DNA from: CBDATG01 sp965200145
GTDB lineage: Bacteria; Chloroflexota; Dehalococcoidia; Lucifugimonadales; Lucifugimonadaceae
Assembly (NCBI GenBank): GCA_965200145.1
Contig: CBDATG010000002.1
Location: 496,001-560,000, forward strand
Length of the DNA stretch: 64,000 nt
Direction of reading: 5' to 3'
Under the pieces are notes generated by a model, which saw only the letters and a program-made list of their open reading frames with translations, did not search any database and was not told the DNA's origin. This document shows positions 60,127 through 64,000 of this stretch, piece after piece; position 1 is the stretch's first letter, and each line of letters begins with the position of its first letter. The translations under genes and the position numbers were made by a program.

Positions 60127-62214
60127 ATGCGCCCACTAGTGATAATCCTGCTGTTGGTGTTTGCCGCAGCTTGCTATTCCAGCGGAGCGGAAGACAGGGG
60201 AGTGGTGATCGACGGCTACTGTCCGGCGGACTTCGATCCAGTAACAGTCGGCCCGGCGTACAGGAACCCTCGATGGGGTGAAGGTTACGATTGGGAGCTG
60301 ATTGGGAGTGCGCACGGAGGCAGGATCGCTCTGGAATGGAGCGACCCGCCATATTCCGACATCATCGGTTACGTCATTGCCCGACATTCGTACGACATGC
60401 AGGAGTACATGGAGCACGGTAGCGTGAGGACGTTTGTTGCTGCCGATGACCCGAACACCCGACGATACTTTGACACGACGGATATTGAACCGCGGACCCG
60501 ATACCAGTATCGGGTCTTTCCCGTCACCGGTGATGGTCTTGGGTTTCCAAGCTGGCCACTCGTCATCTGGTCGCTCCCCGCTGAGAGACCAGACGCTCCT
60601 CTGACTGCGACGATAAAGGACTATGGCGACCGAAGGGCATTGCGGGCAGCCCACTCGTTCCTAAAGCCAGCTACTGATGCACTCGTACTGAGAAGGGGTT
60701 CGGCCGACGAGCAGTGGCAAGTCGTCCACGAGCCGAGAATCCGCGATCGTGATTGGTGGTCCCCAACCGAAGGGGATTTCGTCTTCGTTGACGAAGAGAG
60801 TGAACCGGGCGTGGATTACGAGTACGCCATCTGTTATGCGAACAGGGCTGGTGTCGGTAGGGCGACGCTGTTGAACGCGGGTAGCGGCCTAGATTCCGAG
60901 ACGGTGCCTGTCGATCCGCCTCAGGACATCAAGGGAGTGGCTAACGACACGATTCTCACGGTGTATTGGATTCCGTCGAGCGACCCGAAGGTCCGCGGTT
61001 ATGGCGTGCAGCGGCAACAGGTTGACGAAGACGATGTCGGAGGATTGCAATCTGAGACGATTGACCAGGCGATGAGTTTCCAACGTTTTTCTATCGGTCG
61101 GCTACCAGATGTCCCCCAACATAAGTTTCGAGTAAGGGCAATCACAGACGAAGGCCAAGGACCCTGGTCGGAGTGGTTCGCCGTCGACCTATCATCCCGA
61201 GCTGAATCTCAGGTGTCAACGCCTAAGCCGGAAATTCTGGCATCGGGCGCGACGAACGAACGGGTGCATCTGGCGTGGCATGTTGATGGCTCGTTAGAAG
61301 GTCTACAGGTTCGTTACCTTCGGCGCCGATCCGCCACTGACGACGAATTCAAGGCGTACCAATACTGGGATTGGATCGACTCAAATGAATATAACTGGGA
61401 TCATGCTTACCCGATTGAATCGACGGCTTGGATCGACGATCACGATGTGCGTCCGGACACCGCGTACGAGTACGCCGTGCAGTTGAAACGCGGGGATGTG
61501 GTTGGACCGGCATCGGATCCCGTATCGGTGCGTACTAGCACGAATCCCGACATCGTTGAACGTCGTCCGTTGGCGGTGCTTGACTTTGAGGCCGAGCCCA
61601 CGAGCGACGGTGTCAGGTTGACATGGATACTGCCGGCGGACACTACACTTGAGGGACTCCTAGTTCGGGAAACGCGTGTGGATAACGGTCATCCAGGGAG
61701 CTTCCCACCCATGGTGTTGCCTTCTTATCAAACTGAGTACTTGGCTTTGACGCGCGGCTATTCACCGGGTGCTTCTCATTATTCCTTCGATGTGGAAACC
61801 TTCAACGATTTTGGAACGCAAGCTGTCGGCTTTCAAAGAGAGTACGTTTATCCGACTGAGATGATGCATTGTACTGCGACTACGGAAGAGCTCTTGTGGC
61901 GGAATAGGGAGCAGGTCACGATTCGGTTTCGCGCGTGCGAAGAGACGCTGACGCAGGTCGTTCGACGCGAGCTCACCGCCGATGGTTTCGAGGTATCCAC
62001 ATTCCGCCAACCGTGCGTATGGGCGCAGACGGAGGTAAATCCCAACCAATATGGGTCCGACGAACTCGAAGGGACGCTGACTTGCCAGTATGACGATACC
62101 GGTGTAAAGCCCGGCACTTGGTATGTCTACGAGCTGACGCAGACGCTCGAGGATGGGCGCATGTTTACGTCGCATCATGAGGTTGTCACGAGGCCTCTGT
62201 ATGTTGCGCCGTAA
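60127..62214 (+). CDS. FN3-repeat lipoprotein, copy 4
   Basis: 695 residues, shortest of the four; lacks the Thr/Pro spacer. Signal MRPLVIILLLVFAAAC with lipobox. RGVVIDGYCPADFDPVTV, modules IALEWSDPPYSDIIGYVIAR, VHLAWHVDGSLEGLQVRYLRRR, VRLTWILPADTTLEG, and the conserved C-terminal block RRELTADGFEVSTFRQPCVW ... TWYVYELTQTLEDGRMF. GGAGGG precedes the ATG. Last gene of the uvrB transcript on the evidence of spacing. Confidence 0.82.
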   Translation: MRPLVIILLLVFAAACYSSGAEDRGVVIDGYCPADFDPVTVGPAYRNPRWGEGYDWELIGSAHGGRIALEWSDPPYSDIIGYVIARHSYDMQEYMEHGSVRTFVAADDPNTRRYFDTTDIEPRTRYQYRVFPVTGDGLGFPSWPLVIWSLPAERPDAPLTATIKDYGDRRALRAAHSFLKPATDALVLRRGSADEQWQVVHEPRIRDRDWWSPTEGDFVFVDEESEPGVDYEYAICYANRAGVGRATLLNAGSGLDSETVPVDPPQDIKGVANDTILTVYWIPSSDPKVRGYGVQRQQVDEDDVGGLQSETIDQAMSFQRFSIGRLPDVPQHKFRVRAITDEGQGPWSEWFAVDLSSRAESQVSTPKPEILASGATNERVHLAWHVDGSLEGLQVRYLRRRSATDDEFKAYQYWDWIDSNEYNWDHAYPIESTAWIDDHDVRPDTAYEYAVQLKRGDVVGPASDPVSVRTSTNPDIVERRPLAVLDFEAEPTSDGVRLTWILPADTTLEGLLVRETRVDNGHPGSFPPMVLPSYQTEYLALTRGYSPGASHYSFDVETFNDFGTQAVGFQREYVYPTEMMHCTATTEELLWRNREQVTIRFRACEETLTQVVRRELTADGFEVSTFRQPCVWAQTEVNPNQYGSDELEGTLTCQYDDTGVKPGTWYVYELTQTLEDGRMFTSHHEVVTRPLYVAP

Positions 62215-62352
62215 TTGGGGTGCCGTGGGTGACTGAGGCCGGTGAGCGGAGGTTTCGCGCTACGAACGCAGTCGCCAGGAGCGCGGAATACTGTTTATTT
62301 GCCGTCTCGGGCCAATCGTGAGTGTGTGCCTTGAACTAACGGTTGTAGTAGC

Positions 62353-63174
62353 ATGAGAGATGCGATGCAGATCAAGGTAAGCAAATCCACAGCTCTCGAA
62401 CGCTTAAGTGCGCTTAGAGACGCAATTGAAGGGTTGCGGGGGCTAGATGTCGGTTCTCCCGAATTTATGAAGTGGTATGAGGACGCGAAAGGTGCGTTCA
62501 AGTACGTGTTCGACGGTCGACCCGAAGAGTTCCGGGACTTCGGCCGTATACAGTTCTCGTCCCCAGGGTCGAGGCGAAGACTTCCGAAGGTGCGAAAGGC
62601 TTATTCGGAAGGGCTTGACAGATCCTCCGCACTGATCGCGTCTAAGATCGATCAAATCGTAGCCTTTTGGCCGGATGATGAAGGATCGTCTCAGCACGAC
62701 ACAGTGGAAGAGGGAGGTGGGGCAGATTACACGAATCAGATTTTTGTTGTTCATGGCAGGGACCGAGGAGCGCTAGCGGAAGTCAAGCAGGTATTAATTC
62801 AACTTGGTTTGGAGCCGGTCGTTCTGCAGGACCAACCTAACCAAGGCAGAACGATCATTGAGAAATTTGAAGACTACGCGCAGGTGGGTTTCGCAGTCGT
62901 TATCTGTACGCCCGATGATGAAGGCAAGCACGTTGCCGAAGATGCCGCGCCCATACCACGAGTTCGGCAGAACGTTTTGCTTGAGTGGGGCTACTTCTTA
63001 GGGAAACTCGGTCGCGAAAGTGTGTGTGCGTTGATCAAGGGAGAAGTTGAGATACCTTCAGACTACGCTGGGGTGTTGTACGTAGAGATGGACGGTAACG
63101 GAGACTGGAAATCACGGCTGGCACGCGAGTTAAACCAAGCGCAATACGCCGTCGATGCGAACAACCTGTTGTAG
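62353..63174 (+). CDS. TIR-like nucleotide-binding protein (PF10137/CAP12-type)
   Basis: 273 residues. N-terminal about 125 residues are helical and unassigned. C-terminal TIR-like domain: IFVVHGRDRGALAEVKQVL, LEPVVLQDQPNQGRTIIEKFE, VGFAVVICTPDD, RQNVLLEWGYFLGKLGR (the Glu before W-G-Y-F is the expected NADase residue), SDYAGVLYVEMD. This family includes effectors of CBASS and Pycsar immunity that degrade NAD when bound to cyclic nucleotides. No cyclase gene is adjacent in the window. Start could also be ATG 62365. Confidence 0.87.
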   Translation: MRDAMQIKVSKSTALERLSALRDAIEGLRGLDVGSPEFMKWYEDAKGAFKYVFDGRPEEFRDFGRIQFSSPGSRRRLPKVRKAYSEGLDRSSALIASKIDQIVAFWPDDEGSSQHDTVEEGGGADYTNQIFVVHGRDRGALAEVKQVLIQLGLEPVVLQDQPNQGRTIIEKFEDYAQVGFAVVICTPDDEGKHVAEDAAPIPRVRQNVLLEWGYFLGKLGRESVCALIKGEVEIPSDYAGVLYVEMDGNGDWKSRLARELNQAQYAVDANNLL

Positions 63175-63316
63175 AGCTGACTCCCGATCAGATTTGACTA
63201 CTTGGGCTCGCTAGGTCAACGATCGTAGGTCTCATGACTGCCCGCAGTCAACTGTTGAAGGAACTAGCACTTCGCAAGTACGCCGAATAGGAACGGACAG
63301 TCGTTTTCACGGGCGC

Positions 63317-64000
63317 CTACCGCCCCAGCTGTCGTTGCTCGCCGCGGCGCTTGCGTTGGCGTTGCGCTTTGGTGAACGTTGCGTCTGTGCCCATTCTTGG
63401 GTAGTCTGCGGTTGTGCCTGATAGCAATGCCTCTATGGTCAGGATTTGGACGCGGGGGTATTGCTTGTCGGGGAAAGACACGGGTTCGTAGATGCCGGTC
63501 GATAGTGCTTCTTGGCGCATTGGTTCCGTTGGTTCGTTTAGCGTGATGAAGATTGCCAAGTCGGCAGACTCACGCTCCATGTCGCCTTTGAGTGTTGCGA
63601 TGTCGCTACGGCTTACTCTTCCGCTCTTGACTTGCACGATGATCCGGCGTGGCTTGCCGCCGTTGTCGTCGAAGAAGTGGATGTAACCGTCGACGCCGGC
63701 ATCTGGTCCCTTGCGCTTGTCTCGCGCAGGACGGGCATCGACAAGTGACAAAGCCCACCACTCGAATTGGTGTCGGTTCTGTTCCGCCAACGCTTGCGCG
63801 CTTGCTACGTCCTGTGGTTCGCCGATAACCTGGTATGCGCGCAGGTCGCCGCCAAAGCTATCCGACAGCCGATGCCTGATTAGTGACACTGCTAGGTGCG
63901 TGATGTCGATTCCTATCCAGGAACGGTTTAGTCGTTCGGATGCTGCTAGTGCAGTGCCGCAACCGCAGAACGGGTCCATCACGACATCGCCTTCGTTGGA
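63317..64000 (-). CDS. DNA methyltransferase fused to Mrr-like nuclease domain, partial (5' end beyond window)
   Basis: The frame is open through the right edge, so this is the C-terminal 227 codons. It shows the SAM-binding motif VMDPFCGCGTAL followed by a specificity/helical part and then an Mrr-like PD-(D/E)xK domain: GPDAGVDGYIHFF, RRIIVQVKSGRVSRSDIATLKG, with E-to-Q in the QxK motif typical of Mrr. The methyltransferase N-terminus (catalytic DPPY) lies outside. Such fusions act as modification-restriction proteins. A basic tail (KAQRQRKRRGEQRQLGR) ends the protein. Confidence 0.85.
   Translation of the reverse strand, partial: SNEGDVVMDPFCGCGTALAASERLNRSWIGIDITHLAVSLIRHRLSDSFGGDLRAYQVIGEPQDVASAQALAEQNRHQFEWWALSLVDARPARDKRKGPDAGVDGYIHFFDDNGGKPRRIIVQVKSGRVSRSDIATLKGDMERESADLAIFITLNEPTEPMRQEALSTGIYEPVSFPDKQYPRVQILTIEALLSGTTADYPRMGTDATFTKAQRQRKRRGEQRQLGR

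Noticed and set aside
1..64000. CRISPR arrays, rRNA genes, insertion sequences, prophage
   Set aside because: No regularly spaced repeats with spacers, rRNA sequence, transposase, integrase or phage structural gene was seen.

Overview
The window (about 64 kb, moderately GC-rich, no rRNA, no transposase, no phage structural genes) looks like a chromosomal stretch of a free-living or host-associated heterotrophic bacterium. The gene mix (form II aldehyde/CO-type molybdenum hydroxylase set, phosphotriesterase-like and enolase-superfamily enzymes, NHL/SMP-30 propellers, solitary acyl-CoA dehydrogenase, many small catabolic genes, scattered defence genes, several promoters fitting leaderless mRNAs) resembles Chloroflexota of the SAR202/Dehalococcoidia type. 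This is an inference from gene content, not a phylogenetic result.

Layout: 1-3368 type I restriction-modification genes (hsdR, then hsdM running off the left edge); 3646-3721 tRNA-Arg(UCU); 3842-6294 phosphotriesterase-family hydrolase, a GxxExxY protein and an NAD-dependent epimerase; 6419-12357 three tandem copies of a two-gene cassette (ABC/OLD-type AAA ATPase plus PIN-domain protein), the first two copies each followed by a remnant of the 3' end of the SMP-30-like gene that is intact at 12374-13087; 13126-25113 sugar-acid, nucleotide and amino-acid metabolism plus transporters; 24310-26029 a split D-glutamate-cyclase-like pair; 26051-27872 a type II restriction-modification pair; 27892-34429 MFS transporter, rhodanese-SufE pair, ADP-ribosylglycohydrolase, methyltransferase, peptide-binding protein; 34426-39999 coxSLM/coxG-type cluster with an acyl-CoA dehydrogenase; 40033-42575 VOC, RidA, NYN-LOTUS and TM2 proteins; 42667-45889 two tandem DUF262-HNH proteins separated by a scar made of the start of the TM2 gene joined to the end of fumC; 45929-49924 fumC, carboxymuconolactone-decarboxylase-like gene, MFS transporter, membrane nuclease-fold protein; 49925-51297 a graveyard of duplicated uvrB, nuclease-fold and inverted MFS fragments; 51298-62214 uvrB followed by four tandem FN3 lipoproteins; 62353-64000 a TIR-like protein and the end of a DNA methyltransferase fused to an Mrr-like nuclease.

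The recurrent theme is local duplication that leaves pieces of neighbouring genes at the joints: the ATPase-PIN cassettes, the DUF262 genes and the nuclease-fold/uvrB joint all show it, and the FN3 genes are also a tandem array. The most interesting candidate system is the triplicated ATPase-PIN cassette. Its ATPase ends are nearly identical between copies while the middle (presumed sensor) region has diverged, and the PIN proteins keep their catalytic acids and a shared C-terminal Cys-x4-Cys tail. Promoters with a -10 box exactly 7 nt before the ATG suggest leaderless transcripts for all three ATPases, uvrB and one D-glutamate-cyclase-like gene.
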